Shown in pieces: positions 32,339 to 40,442 of a stretch of DNA of 42,969 nt (within the stretch, counting starts at the first letter, position 1; every line of letters starts with the position of its first letter). The stretch is from Butyrivibrio sp. (lineage in GTDB: Bacteria; Bacillota; Clostridia; Lachnospirales; Lachnospiraceae): NCBI GenBank assembly GCA_023664865.1, contig JAMPEU010000022.1, positions 1-42,969 on the forward strand, written 5' to 3'. The position numbers were made by a program, and so were the translations under genes. The notes beneath the pieces were generated by a model. It saw nothing but the letters and a program-made list of their open reading frames with translations, did no database searches and had not been told where the DNA came from.

Positions 32339-33337
32339 TTATGGAATATAGTAAAAATCATCATCCGGCAGGCTGCCGCCTACGGAAGCTGCGTCCTGTC
32401 CATACAATACTTCCAGATACCCGGCAAGAGCCTGTTTCATAGCTACGCCGTCTATATATGTTATGTTGCAATACGGCATTGCCTTAACTGCTATGGGCGC
32501 TTTTTCAATTATGCCGTACTTTGCCACAAGTTCTGCCGCCTCTTCCACATTATCGTTAGCATACTCCGCGCTTGCCTTATGCTCTTTTAAAAATTCCGCT
32601 ACCGCTGCGGGGTTTTCGTTAAGAAAATCCTTTCTGACTACGGTAACGCCTGTCACAAGGCTGCTGCCGCCTTCCCCTTGAACAGCCGCCCACTCTGCAG
32701 TCATATCAATGACAATCGACAATTCTTCATTCTGCATACATGCCGCCGTCACGAAAGGCTGCGGCAATACGCCCACTTCGTCGGAATTTTCTGCAAGCAC
32801 TGCCGCTACCTCGGTTGCTTCAGACTTATATTCCAGCGCAACGTCGTCCGCCGTAATTCCGTTTTCAGATAAAAGATACTGCAATACATAGTCCGGCGTA
32901 GTTCCTTTTCCCGTAAGGTAAACTGTTCTGCCCTTTAAATCTTCCATAGACTGAATTGATTCATCTCCTGATACCATGTACAGAACCCCGAGCGTATTAA
33001 TATCAATAACGGAAACTCCGCCTTCGGTTTTATTATATAACACGCTCGCCACATTGGACGGCACCAGCACTATATCCATATCGCCGGAAACCATCTTCGG
33101 CAGCAGTTCGTCAGCCGCCGCTGCCATTGTAAATGAATAATCGTTTGCCGTTTCGCCGTTTTCGGACTGGTCCATTAAATATACAAGCCCAATAGATGTA
33201 GGTCCTTTTAATGAACCGACGCGCACCTGCGTCTTAGACTGCTCATTTACCGCAGTCTTTGAATCTTCTCCGCACCCTGTCAAAAATAATACACAAAGCG
33301 CAATACTCATAATTACCGTTAATATTCTTCTCTTCAT
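32339..33337 (-). CDS. ABC transporter substrate-binding lipoprotein (NMT1/THI5-like)
   Basis: A 332-residue protein with a lipoprotein signal peptide (lipobox LTGC at about residues 19-22). The mature part has the SsuA/NMT1-like pattern: VGSLKGPTSIGLVYLMDQ, a MVSGDMDIVLVPSNVASVLY segment, and GRTVYLTGKGTTPDYVLQYL. It would capture a small ligand outside the cell for the fused permease-ATPase. The ligand is unknown; this family includes taurine, thiamine-precursor and guanidine/urea-type binders. GAAAGGGG lies 13 bases before the ATG. Confidence 0.87.
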   Translation of the reverse strand: MKRRILTVIMSIALCVLFLTGCGEDSKTAVNEQSKTQVRVGSLKGPTSIGLVYLMDQSENGETANDYSFTMAAAADELLPKMVSGDMDIVLVPSNVASVLYNKTEGGVSVIDINTLGVLYMVSGDESIQSMEDLKGRTVYLTGKGTTPDYVLQYLLSENGITADDVALEYKSEATEVAAVLAENSDEVGVLPQPFVTAACMQNEELSIVIDMTAEWAAVQGEGGSSLVTGVTVVRKDFLNENPAAVAEFLKEHKASAEYANDNVEEAAELVAKYGIIEKAPIAVKAMPYCNITYIDGVAMKQALAGYLEVLYGQDAASVGGSLPDDDFYYIP

Positions 33338-33378
33338 ATTAACAACTATGCCCCTTTCTTTGGCTGTTCCATTTCCAC

Positions 33379-33399
33379 AAAAAAAGCGCCAAAAGGCGC
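33379..33399 (-). terminator. Intrinsic terminator in the leader of the ABC importer
   Basis: On the minus strand GCGCC-TTTT-GGCGC is followed by seven T residues. It lies about 40 bp before the binding-protein start and downstream of its promoter, as in riboswitch or attenuator leaders. Confidence 0.85.
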
Positions 33400-33421
33400 A
33401 CTTAATATTTGCAGAATATAC

Positions 33422-33503
33422 AACGGCCTTTCCTCTCAGAACGAATCTTCAAGCGTCAGTAATTTTTTAAGATTTTCCGTCAGGACGAACCTTTCAGATT
33501 ATC
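33422..33503 (-). ncRNA. Candidate riboswitch/attenuator leader of unassigned class
   Basis: On the minus strand, between promoter and terminator, there are two related motifs, GGTTCGTCCTGACGGAAAA and GATTCGTTCTGAGAGGAAAG, separated by an AATCTT...GAAGATT pair. The arrangement (promoter, structured segment, terminator, ABC importer) is that of a transcription-terminating riboswitch. I cannot match it to a class I know with confidence. Confidence 0.5.
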
Positions 33504-33510
33504 ACAAACT

Positions 33511-33539
33511 AGTATAGCATATTGCCGCCAAAAAAACAA
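33511..33539 (-). promoter_or_regulatory. Promoter of the ABC importer leader
   Basis: On the minus strand TTGTTT, a 17-bp spacer, TATACT. The -35 lies within the T-tract of the preceding SASP terminator. Confidence 0.6.
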
Positions 33540-33559
33540 CCCGCCTGTTTCCAAGCGGG
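33530..33559 (-). terminator. Terminator of the SASP gene
   Basis: On the minus strand CCCGCTTGGAAACAGGCGGG forms a stem and is followed by TTGTTTTTTT. It starts about 30 bp after the SASP stop codon. Confidence 0.85.
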
Positions 33560-33590
33560 CCGTTCTCTTTTCCCTTATTAAGAAGAAAGC

Positions 33591-33791
33591 TTATTTCATC
33601 TGCTCTTCCTGCTTCTTGATCATTCTACGAACCATCTCTCCACCGATAGAACCGGCTTCCTTAGATGTCAGGTCACCATTGTAACCTTCCTTAAGGTTTA
33701 CGCCTAATTCAGAAGCAACCTCTGTTTTGAAACGATCCATAGCTGCCTTAGCTTCCGGAACTTCAACTCTATTAGTTTTGTTACTTGCCAT
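33591..33791 (-). CDS. Alpha/beta-type small acid-soluble spore protein
   Basis: A 66-residue SASP that coats and protects spore DNA. The germination-protease site is in FKTEVASELG; the C-terminal conserved block is GSIGGEMVRRMIKKQEEQ. GGAGG lies before the ATG. Its presence shows that the organism forms endospores. Expression in the forespore under sigma-G is expected from the family, but I could not identify a clear sigma-G promoter. Confidence 0.96.
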   Translation of the reverse strand: MASNKTNRVEVPEAKAAMDRFKTEVASELGVNLKEGYNGDLTSKEAGSIGGEMVRRMIKKQEEQMK

Positions 33792-33834
33792 TTCTTTTCA
33801 CCTCCGAAAATACATTCATCTTTTATCTATATTT

Positions 33835-33864
33835 GAGATAAGCGATTGTAACAACGCTTATCCC
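33835..33864 (-). other. Hairpin in the SASP leader
   Basis: On the minus strand GATAAGCG pairs with CGCTTATC around a ten-base loop, about 45 bp before the SASP start. It may stabilise the mRNA or end an upstream transcript. The rest of 33792-34007 is AT-rich. Confidence 0.5.
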
Positions 33865-34007
33865 AGAAAATTTAATGTTAATTCGAAACCGAATTACGCT
33901 ATCTGTTTAAGCGTGCTTATATCACTTATCTTGATGTTAGTATTAACGGATTGAAAGAAAATATTTTGGTAAGTTTTGCTAGTAAATAACATTAGAAATT
34001 TATTTTT

Positions 34008-34559
34008 CTATTGTTGAAAAACCAGCTTTTCCTTCATTAAAGATACAGCCTCTTCACCCTTAAGCTGTTCCAAAATAGCAAGTCCGAAGTAAACCGCCGT
34101 ACCCATGCCACGGCTGGTAATTATCTTCCCTGATACGACAGCCGGAACGTTCTTTACGTCTGCCCCTTCCAAGTGGCTCTCAAACGACGGATTAGAACAT
34201 GCGGCCTTGCCCTTAAGCATGCCTTTGTGTCCTAAGATGCTTGGAGCCGCGCAGATTGCCGCAACATATTTTCCTTCTGCATAAAAAGAGTCCACCTGTT
34301 TCATTAAAGGCTCATAAGCTTCCAAATTAACAGTTCCCGGCATTCCGCCCGGCAGAACAATCATATCTACCGCCGCAAAATCAACTTCTTCAAATAGTTT
34401 GTCCATTTCCACGGTAATTCTGTGCGAACCCGTTACTTTTTTCTCTCCTGTAATCGAAACCATATCCACGTCTATTTCCGCCCTGCGCAGAATATCCACC
34501 ACGCTCAACGCCTCGATTTCTTCAAAACCTGTTGCAAAAAATACGCATACTTTGCTCAT
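34008..34559 (-). CDS. DJ-1/PfpI family protein (YajL/ThiJ-like)
   Basis: A 183-residue protein. The nucleophile elbow is AAICAAPSILG (Cys near residue 104) and the conserved Glu is in ATGFEEIEAL near residue 15. GRKIITSRGMGTA-like sequence near the C-terminus (SGKIITSRGMGTAVYFGLAI) is typical of the DJ-1 clade. Members act as stress-related deglycases or chaperones; the exact activity is disputed. AGGAG lies twelve bases before the ATG. Confidence 0.9.
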   Translation of the reverse strand: MSKVCVFFATGFEEIEALSVVDILRRAEIDVDMVSITGEKKVTGSHRITVEMDKLFEEVDFAAVDMIVLPGGMPGTVNLEAYEPLMKQVDSFYAEGKYVAAICAAPSILGHKGMLKGKAACSNPSFESHLEGADVKNVPAVVSGKIITSRGMGTAVYFGLAILEQLKGEEAVSLMKEKLVFQQ

Positions 34560-34626
34560 TTTATTGTAATGCTCCTTTCGTGTGAATATATTAATTAGGT
34601 AATTGTAAGCTATAATGTATTGTTAC

Positions 34627-34647
34627 GAGTTCATACAAAATGAACTC
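34627..34647. terminator. Small hairpin between sbcC and the DJ-1 gene
   Basis: GAGTTCAT pairs with ATGAACTC around a five-base loop. There is no clean T-tract on either side, so it is only a weak terminator candidate for sbcC. Confidence 0.4.
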
Positions 34648-34664
34648 ATCTTTATATAAAAATA

Positions 34665-37600
34665 CTATAAGCCACATTCAATAGTAATCTGACTTCCCTC
34701 TTTTGTTTTCTTAACTTTAATCTGCTGTGGAATATTCTCCACAAGTTCTTCCCTATGGCTGATAATTCCCACCAGCTTATTGCTTCCTGTCAAATTTATT
34801 AAAATTTCCATCGCACTATCTATTGATTTCCGGTCTAACGTTCCAAATCCTTCATCCACAAAGAGTGCATCCATCTGCACACCGCCAAGATTAGACGATA
34901 CTGTATCAGACAGTCCCAGAGCAAGACTCAGTGAAGCCTTAAAGCTTTCTCCACCAGAAAGATTTCCCACAGGTCTTCTGTGTCCTGTATAATTGTCCAA
35001 TACTTCAAGGTCAAGGAAATTATTACTTTTCATACCAAGAGAATTCTCCTGACGATACAGTTCATATTGACCATCACTCATTGGCAGCAACCGCCTATTT
35101 GCAGCAGCGATAATCCCATCAAATCCCGCAGCCTGTATGTACTGCTCCAGTGTAATTTTTCCGTTTCCGGTTGTGCCTTTAACTAAATTATAAAGCCGCC
35201 GGCAAATTTCATTCTCTTTACGCGCTTTTTCTAATTCCTCTCTCCTGTCAAGAATACTCTTCTGTTTCTCTTCATTTGTATGTATTCTGTTTTCGCTATT
35301 ATTACAACGCTTCCTGATTAAATCTACATTTGTACCCTGAGCATCACATACAGCTTTTAATGCTTCAATGTCTATAACCTTTTTTCCTTTTGCTTCCAGC
35401 TCTGCATCTGAAAACAGTTTTTTATTAGTCTCAACATCCTGCTTATACTCATTAACAACTTTGTCTGACGATGTAATAACATCTTCACTCACAACGTATC
35501 TTAGCATCTCCTCTACAGAAGAAAATTCATTTGCACTGACTTCTTTATCCAACTGCTTTCTCAAAGTTTCTTCAGCCTTTTCCTGCTGTTCCAAACTACC
35601 TTTCAAGGTCTCCAGTTTTGAACTTGCAGCAGTAACATTGCTGGCAGCCTTTTTATTTTCTTCCTCTGCCTTAGTGATATCGTTTAATATCCTATTTTTC
35701 TTCGTCTCTGCCTGTTTTCTTTCTTTTTTTGCTGTTTCCCAATCTGGAAAACTCAATTTATCAAGCGCCTTTAATGTAGCTCTAATTTCCGTCAGTTCCT
35801 GTTTAATTTTTTGCTTGTTTTCATCAAGTTTCTCTTTCTTAGAATTGAGCCTATCTGTTTCATCTCCTTGTGCAGTTTCAAGTTCTTTTTCAGCCTTCCT
35901 AAGTTTCTTGCAATCCTCATCAAGGGAATTACATTTTTTAATATTCTCCTTTGTTCTTGCCTCAGTCTGTGTTTTCGCTTCCTTTACCGCCTTAATCAGT
36001 CCTTCAAGAGATTCATCCCCTATATCCATATCCAGAAATGGACTTTCAATACAGTCCAATATATTTATCCTAAACTGTCCCTCAAATTCTTCCAACGAAG
36101 TCTTTGCTTTTTCCGCCTCAGTATTTGCATTGTTCTTTTTCTCTTGAAGTTCGGATTCCTCTTCTTGAAGTTTTTTAAAATAGTCTTCTGAAATTGAAGC
36201 TTCTTTAATCTTAGCCGGCTCTGGATGATGCACAGAACCGCACACAGGACATTTTTCCCCTTCTACAAGTTTTTTCGCTAAAATTCCAGCTCTGCTATCT
36301 TCAAGAATATGCTCAGTTTCTTCTCTTTTGCCACTCGCCTCTTCATATTTGCTGCGTACATCTAAAAATGCTTGTTGTTTTTTATCAAGCTTCTTTTTCC
36401 TTGTTTCTCTTTCTGCAATCTGAATTTCTATTATTGTATCTAAATTTTTCAATAACTCTTTCAGATTTTCACCATCGTTTTTTACCTCTTTCAACTCAAT
36501 AGGCTTATCTTTTAATTCCTTAACCGTCTTATTAAGGTCTGCTACCTTTTTCTTAAGCAATTTTTCATATTCTTTTAAATCTGTTTCTTCCTTATTAATA
36601 TTTTTTTCAGATTTCTCAAGTTCTTTCAGATTTCCTTCAAGTTTTTCTTTTTGCTGATATTTCTGTTTTTCATCATCAATCCTATTTATCGTTTGTTTTA
36701 ATTTCTCAATCTCCGGTTCCTGCTTTTTAGTTTCGTCAAGTGCATCTTTCGCTTGTTTTTCGGTTGTTAAAGCTATATTTAGCTTTGTTTCTGTTTCTTC
36801 AATCTGCTTTTTGGTCAAAGACAGCTCTTCACGCTTTTTAGTCCACTCATTATAAGACGGTCTCACATTACGGACGGCTTTCTTTTGTTTATCTAAAAGC
36901 CTGATTATTTCATCAATTTCCGTCTTTCTTTTTTCAAGTTCTTCTTTTTCCTTTTCAAGTTTATCTCTTTTCTCAATAAAGCTATTATTGACCTTAGCCT
37001 GCGCAAGACTCTCCTTATTCTTATTTAACTCCGCCTCTGATTTTTTCAAATCTGCTTTAATGCGCTTTAGTCTTTCTTGGTCTGACAAAATCAAACGCTC
37101 CATCACATCTAAAATTTCATTCAGATTCCATGCACCTTCGGATTGTACTGCTCTACGCTTAAGTTCTTCCAGTTCATCCAAAAGTTCATCTTCTTCATCT
37201 ATCGATACGTCCTCAAAATGCTGAATAATACTGTTTTCAGCATTTGCCTTAATCTTATAGCTTGCATCCACCCGGTCTTTCAACTTGTCCTCTATGTTTT
37301 TATAACCGTTCGTTAAAAATATTGTACGCAATATCTCTGTTCTCTGCTCCGTTTTAGCATTCAATAAATCCCAGAATTCCCCCTGCGCAATCATCACAAT
37401 CTGTTTAAACTGCTTCTCATTAATGCGCAGCAATTCCTTTACAGCATTATTAACCTGAGTCAATCCTTCTATAGGTCTCTGCCCATCTTCATAAAGAATT
37501 GCCTTTTCCTTTTCTAATATCACACCGGAGCCACGTTGTTTTTGCCTTTCATAAGAAGGCTGCCGCCAAATGCGAAATTCGCGTCCCTGATGTGAAAAAT

Positions 37601-37847
37601 AAAATTCCACATAGCTCTGAGCAGAATCTTCGGCATATTCACTTCTTAAATTTTTCGTGTCCCTGTATGTTCCGCTGGTCGTTCCATATAACGCAAAACA
37701 TATAGCGTCAAATATCGTAGTTTTTCCTGCGCCAGTGTCTCCTGATATCAAAAACAATCCCTTTTCTTTAAAAGCATCAAACTCTATCTCCGGAATCTTC
37801 CCCGCATATGGACCAATTGCACTTATAATCAGTTTAATCGGCTTCAT
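34665..37847 (-). CDS. sbcC: Exonuclease SbcCD, ATPase subunit
   Basis: A 1060-residue Rad50-like SMC ATPase. Walker A is GDTGAGKTTIFDAI; long Lys/Glu-rich coiled coils (about 190-460 and 540-860) flank the zinc hook CPVC in GEKCPVCGSVHHPEP. The signature is LSGGESFKASLSLALGL and Walker B is ALFVDEGFGTLD. With SbcD it processes DNA hairpins and double-strand ends. Its start overlaps sbcD by 14 bp. The gene looks richer in A and T than its neighbours, mostly because of Lys/Glu codons in the coiled coils. Confidence 0.94.
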   Translation of the reverse strand: MKPIKLIISAIGPYAGKIPEIEFDAFKEKGLFLISGDTGAGKTTIFDAICFALYGTTSGTYRDTKNLRSEYAEDSAQSYVEFYFSHQGREFRIWRQPSYERQKQRGSGVILEKEKAILYEDGQRPIEGLTQVNNAVKELLRINEKQFKQIVMIAQGEFWDLLNAKTEQRTEILRTIFLTNGYKNIEDKLKDRVDASYKIKANAENSIIQHFEDVSIDEEDELLDELEELKRRAVQSEGAWNLNEILDVMERLILSDQERLKRIKADLKKSEAELNKNKESLAQAKVNNSFIEKRDKLEKEKEELEKRKTEIDEIIRLLDKQKKAVRNVRPSYNEWTKKREELSLTKKQIEETETKLNIALTTEKQAKDALDETKKQEPEIEKLKQTINRIDDEKQKYQQKEKLEGNLKELEKSEKNINKEETDLKEYEKLLKKKVADLNKTVKELKDKPIELKEVKNDGENLKELLKNLDTIIEIQIAERETRKKKLDKKQQAFLDVRSKYEEASGKREETEHILEDSRAGILAKKLVEGEKCPVCGSVHHPEPAKIKEASISEDYFKKLQEEESELQEKKNNANTEAEKAKTSLEEFEGQFRINILDCIESPFLDMDIGDESLEGLIKAVKEAKTQTEARTKENIKKCNSLDEDCKKLRKAEKELETAQGDETDRLNSKKEKLDENKQKIKQELTEIRATLKALDKLSFPDWETAKKERKQAETKKNRILNDITKAEEENKKAASNVTAASSKLETLKGSLEQQEKAEETLRKQLDKEVSANEFSSVEEMLRYVVSEDVITSSDKVVNEYKQDVETNKKLFSDAELEAKGKKVIDIEALKAVCDAQGTNVDLIRKRCNNSENRIHTNEEKQKSILDRREELEKARKENEICRRLYNLVKGTTGNGKITLEQYIQAAGFDGIIAAANRRLLPMSDGQYELYRQENSLGMKSNNFLDLEVLDNYTGHRRPVGNLSGGESFKASLSLALGLSDTVSSNLGGVQMDALFVDEGFGTLDRKSIDSAMEILINLTGSNKLVGIISHREELVENIPQQIKVKKTKEGSQITIECGL

Positions 37848-38991
37848 TTATGACACCCGCCTCTCTTGCTGCTGTCCTCATGACATCCATTTCTTCCTCT
37901 GTAATCTCACAACCATACATCTGTCTGTAAAAATCACCAATTAACTCTGTAAATGATTTGTTTTCGGCGATTCTGCTGATATCCACCTGCTCAATCTCTC
38001 GTGTATGTGAATTGTCATAATCAATATGAACTGTATTCGGATATGCCTGCCTAAATATTCCCATTGCATCATTAATGATATCTTCATCTGTCAATGTTGC
38101 ATAAATGAAATCCTCTGGTGCTTTTACATTCTTACTATCCAAAAGCTCTTTCAGCGTTCCCTTTATATGCCGCATATTCCTCGTCGGCTTTAAGGGAACA
38201 AGCTCTATTCTAACTCCTTCATCTGCTGATACTGTAATAAGAGGAATCGACTTTTCGTTATTTGCTTCGCTAAGCGAATATTTAAGAGGAGAACCCGAAT
38301 ACCGAATCTCATCTCTTCCAACTCTCTGGGGTGAATGAATATGACCTAATGCTACATAGTCAAAATTATCAAAGCAGTCATATCCAATTTTTTCAACCAT
38401 ACCCACGCTCTGTGTTCCAACACTTTCAGAACCTGCAAGTGCAGGATCCTCTCCCTTCCCTGCAACAAATTGATGTGCCACCAGAATGTTTTTCTTATTT
38501 TTATTTATGAGCGTGTTTTTTATGATGATCCGGACAGCATCATCATAGCTCTCTATATCCTCATCTGGAAAATATTGTCTTACATGAGAAGCTTTTACAA
38601 ACGGAAGCATATATATATCAATTTCTGTATCTCCATTAGTCATGCTCTGCTTATGAAGTGTTCCGTCAAAGACTGCCGATATAAATATCTGATTAGATGC
38701 AAACAAAGTACTCCCGTAGTTCAAACGTTCATCCGAATCATGGTTTCCACTCACTATAAATACCTCTATTTCCTTTTTTGCCAGTTTACTCAGAAAATAA
38801 TCCAAAAGTTTTGTAGCTGCTTCGCTTGGAATAGATTTATCATACACATCTCCTGCGATAAATACTCCGTCTATAGATTCTTTTTCTGCAATATGAAGAA
38901 TCTGATCAAGAATATATCTCTGATCCTCAATCAAATCAAACCCATTCAGTGTTTTCCCTAAGTGTAAATCGCCTAAATGTAAAAATTTCAT
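37834..38991 (-). CDS. sbcD: Exonuclease SbcCD, nuclease subunit
   Basis: A 385-residue Mre11-like phosphoesterase. Metal-binding motifs are HLGDLHLGK, AGDVYDKSIPS, GNHDSDER, AHQF and GHIHSPQ. It cleaves hairpins and DNA ends with SbcC. The start at 38991 has GAGGA five bases upstream; an ORF extension of four codons is not needed. Confidence 0.95.
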   Translation of the reverse strand: MKFLHLGDLHLGKTLNGFDLIEDQRYILDQILHIAEKESIDGVFIAGDVYDKSIPSEAATKLLDYFLSKLAKKEIEVFIVSGNHDSDERLNYGSTLFASNQIFISAVFDGTLHKQSMTNGDTEIDIYMLPFVKASHVRQYFPDEDIESYDDAVRIIIKNTLINKNKKNILVAHQFVAGKGEDPALAGSESVGTQSVGMVEKIGYDCFDNFDYVALGHIHSPQRVGRDEIRYSGSPLKYSLSEANNEKSIPLITVSADEGVRIELVPLKPTRNMRHIKGTLKELLDSKNVKAPEDFIYATLTDEDIINDAMGIFRQAYPNTVHIDYDNSHTREIEQVDISRIAENKSFTELIGDFYRQMYGCEITEEEMDVMRTAAREAGVINEAD

Positions 38992-39056
38992 GCTTTTCCT
39001 CATGTTTTTTCATTAATATATAGTCTGCTGACTTCTATTGATAGCATACTATCATT

Positions 39057-39320
39057 TTACTTATCTCTATAATGCGAACCACATTGAACAATTTTTATAA
39101 CATTATCTTCTATACGATAAACAATGCGATTTGCATCGTCTATCCGTCGACTCCAATAAGCTGCCAAATCACCACTCAACCTCTCCGGCTTGCCTATTCC
39201 ATCATACCCATTCCGGTCAATATCTTTCAATAACTGAAGAATGCGTCTTAATGTTTTCTTGTCCTGTTTCATCCAATATTCAAAATCTTCCCATGCTGCA
39301 TCTGACCATGACTTAATCAT
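39057..39320 (-). CDS. YoeB family toxin (ribosome-dependent mRNA interferase)
   Basis: An 87-residue protein: IKSWSDAAWEDFEYWMKQDK at the N-terminus, RIVYRIED and a C-terminal CGSHYRDK, the YoeB/Txe pattern with the catalytic C-terminal His-Tyr pair. It would cut mRNA at the ribosome when free of its antitoxin. Its ATG overlaps the antitoxin gene end by 8 bp, indicating translational coupling. Confidence 0.93.
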   Translation of the reverse strand: MIKSWSDAAWEDFEYWMKQDKKTLRRILQLLKDIDRNGYDGIGKPERLSGDLAAYWSRRIDDANRIVYRIEDNVIKIVQCGSHYRDK

Positions 39321-39564
39321 CAAAATTCACCTCATGTACTGTACCGCCAGTAGCTTCCATTTGTGCCACCGACTCCTTAAGCCTAGCCATATTTTCCTGC
39401 GAATAAAAAGGATCTACGGATACTTCAAATGGTATCCTTTTCTCTCTCCCTAATTTTTTTAGATAGATGTTAATAGCTGTGGATAAAGACATTCCAATAT
39501 CAGCACAAGCCTGCTCTGCTTTTTTCTTTACATCATCCTCTATGCGTAAACTGATTTGAGCCAT
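39313..39564 (-). CDS. RelB/DinJ-type antitoxin
   Basis: An 83-residue protein with a ribbon-helix-helix N-terminus (MAQISLRIEDDVKKKAEQAC, then DIGMSLSTAINIYLKKL) and a C-terminal toxin-binding tail. It should bind YoeB and repress its own promoter. AGGAG lies seven bases before the ATG. The pairing with a YoeB toxin rather than a YafQ or RelE toxin is worth noting. Confidence 0.92.
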   Translation of the reverse strand: MAQISLRIEDDVKKKAEQACADIGMSLSTAINIYLKKLGREKRIPFEVSVDPFYSQENMARLKESVAQMEATGGTVHEVNFDD

Positions 39565-39593
39565 CCTATCACTCCTTTATCTATGATGTTATT

Positions 39594-39622
39594 AGTATAC
39601 CCTATATTATAGCATTTGTAAA
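39594..39622 (-). promoter_or_regulatory. Promoter of the toxin-antitoxin operon
   Basis: On the minus strand TTTACA, a 17-bp spacer, TATACT, about 30 bp before the antitoxin ATG. The spacer itself contains TATAAT. Autoregulation by the antitoxin complex is expected for this family. Confidence 0.65.
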
Positions 39623-39715
39623 GCATTTTGCTACACAATTATTTGAATTGCATTTTTGAAAGGATAACGACAACCTAAATTCAGAAATAATAGAATAGAA
39701 GATTTTTAAAGTTTG

Positions 39716-39741
39716 AGGTGCCCGACAAATTTCGGGCACCT
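39716..39741. terminator. Terminator-like hairpin after the split paralogue
   Basis: AGGTGCCCGA pairs with TCGGGCACCT around a six-base loop, about 40 bp after the stop codon at 39780. The minus-strand side lacks a strong T-tract. Confidence 0.6.
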
Positions 39742-39779
39742 TCATCATAACATAGGACAAAAATGTCCGTCTTGATTTT

Positions 39780-40436
39780 TCAATAAAACATCGCCGACCA
39801 GTACTGTAACATTCTGTTAATGCTGCCGGCATTATTGACATTTAACAGATTAAGCACCGTAGTATTTTTACTATTGCCTGACGCATAATTTACAAGCAGG
39901 TTCTGCAGGCTGTCAAAAATATTTTTAGCGCTATCGTCTTTATTCATCAATTTGTCAAAGAGCGCCTGATAATCTTCTTTCAAGTCTTTTTCCTCCTGCT
40001 CCGTATGCTTTACTCTGCCAATCTGCTGATACGCTTTCGTCCGCTCCTGTGATTGACGCACATCCGCACTCACACCTGTTGCATTAGGTGCAGGAATATT
40101 TGCCATTGCTTCACTGTACCAGTCAGCGCTGTTTTTGTGATTTTCAACGGTTTTAATGTTATAGTTCTCATACTCCTTAACCAGCTCTTTAAATAAATCC
40201 CTTGTGTCCCCCGATAAACGTGTATCTGCAAAATAGTTCAGTGCATTAACCGAAGATACTAAATCCAGCTTTGCCGCTTCATGAGACATGCTGTTATCCC
40301 AGCGTCCAGCATCTAGTGAGCCTCTAATGCTGTCCATGCCGGAAGTAATATCTTTCAGCATATCTTCTATTTTTCCTGCCTCTTCGTCGTCCATGCCGTC
40401 ATAAAAATGTTTGTCATAGAGAAATTTGCTAAACAC
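39780..40436 (-). pseudogene. Detached C-terminal part of an unknown protein (separated by an in-frame stop)
   Basis: A 218-codon open frame that continues the frame of the gene at 40443-41210 after one TAA and two further codons. Its sequence (DDEEAGKIEDMLKDITSGMD; LVNYASGNSKNTTVLNLL; MLQYWSAMFY) matches the C-terminal half of the neighbouring protein at 41276-42223 (DDEALQVDRILSDITSGMN; ASGNSKNQSLLQYV; ARQYWSLLINE). The first possible start is GTG at 40436 with no ribosome site. I therefore regard it as the cut-off end of one longer gene, unless read-through occurs. Confidence 0.7.
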
Positions 40437-40442
40437 AAGATA

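Noticed and set aside
35368-36147. 259-codon open frame on the + strand inside sbcC, rich in Ser, Phe and Leu
   Set aside because: Its composition is the complement of Lys/Glu-rich coiled-coil codons on the other strand; there is no ribosome site or homology.
37834-37847. Possible frameshift between sbcD and sbcC
   Set aside because: Both proteins are full length; the 14-bp overlap is normal translational coupling.
38719-38730. LexA box inside sbcD
   Set aside because: The sequence is GTTC-N4-GTTC, a direct rather than inverted arrangement, within the coding sequence.
39602-39841. 79-codon open frame downstream of the split paralogue
   Set aside because: It overlaps the end of the homologous frame and the terminator-like hairpin, and has no ribosome site.
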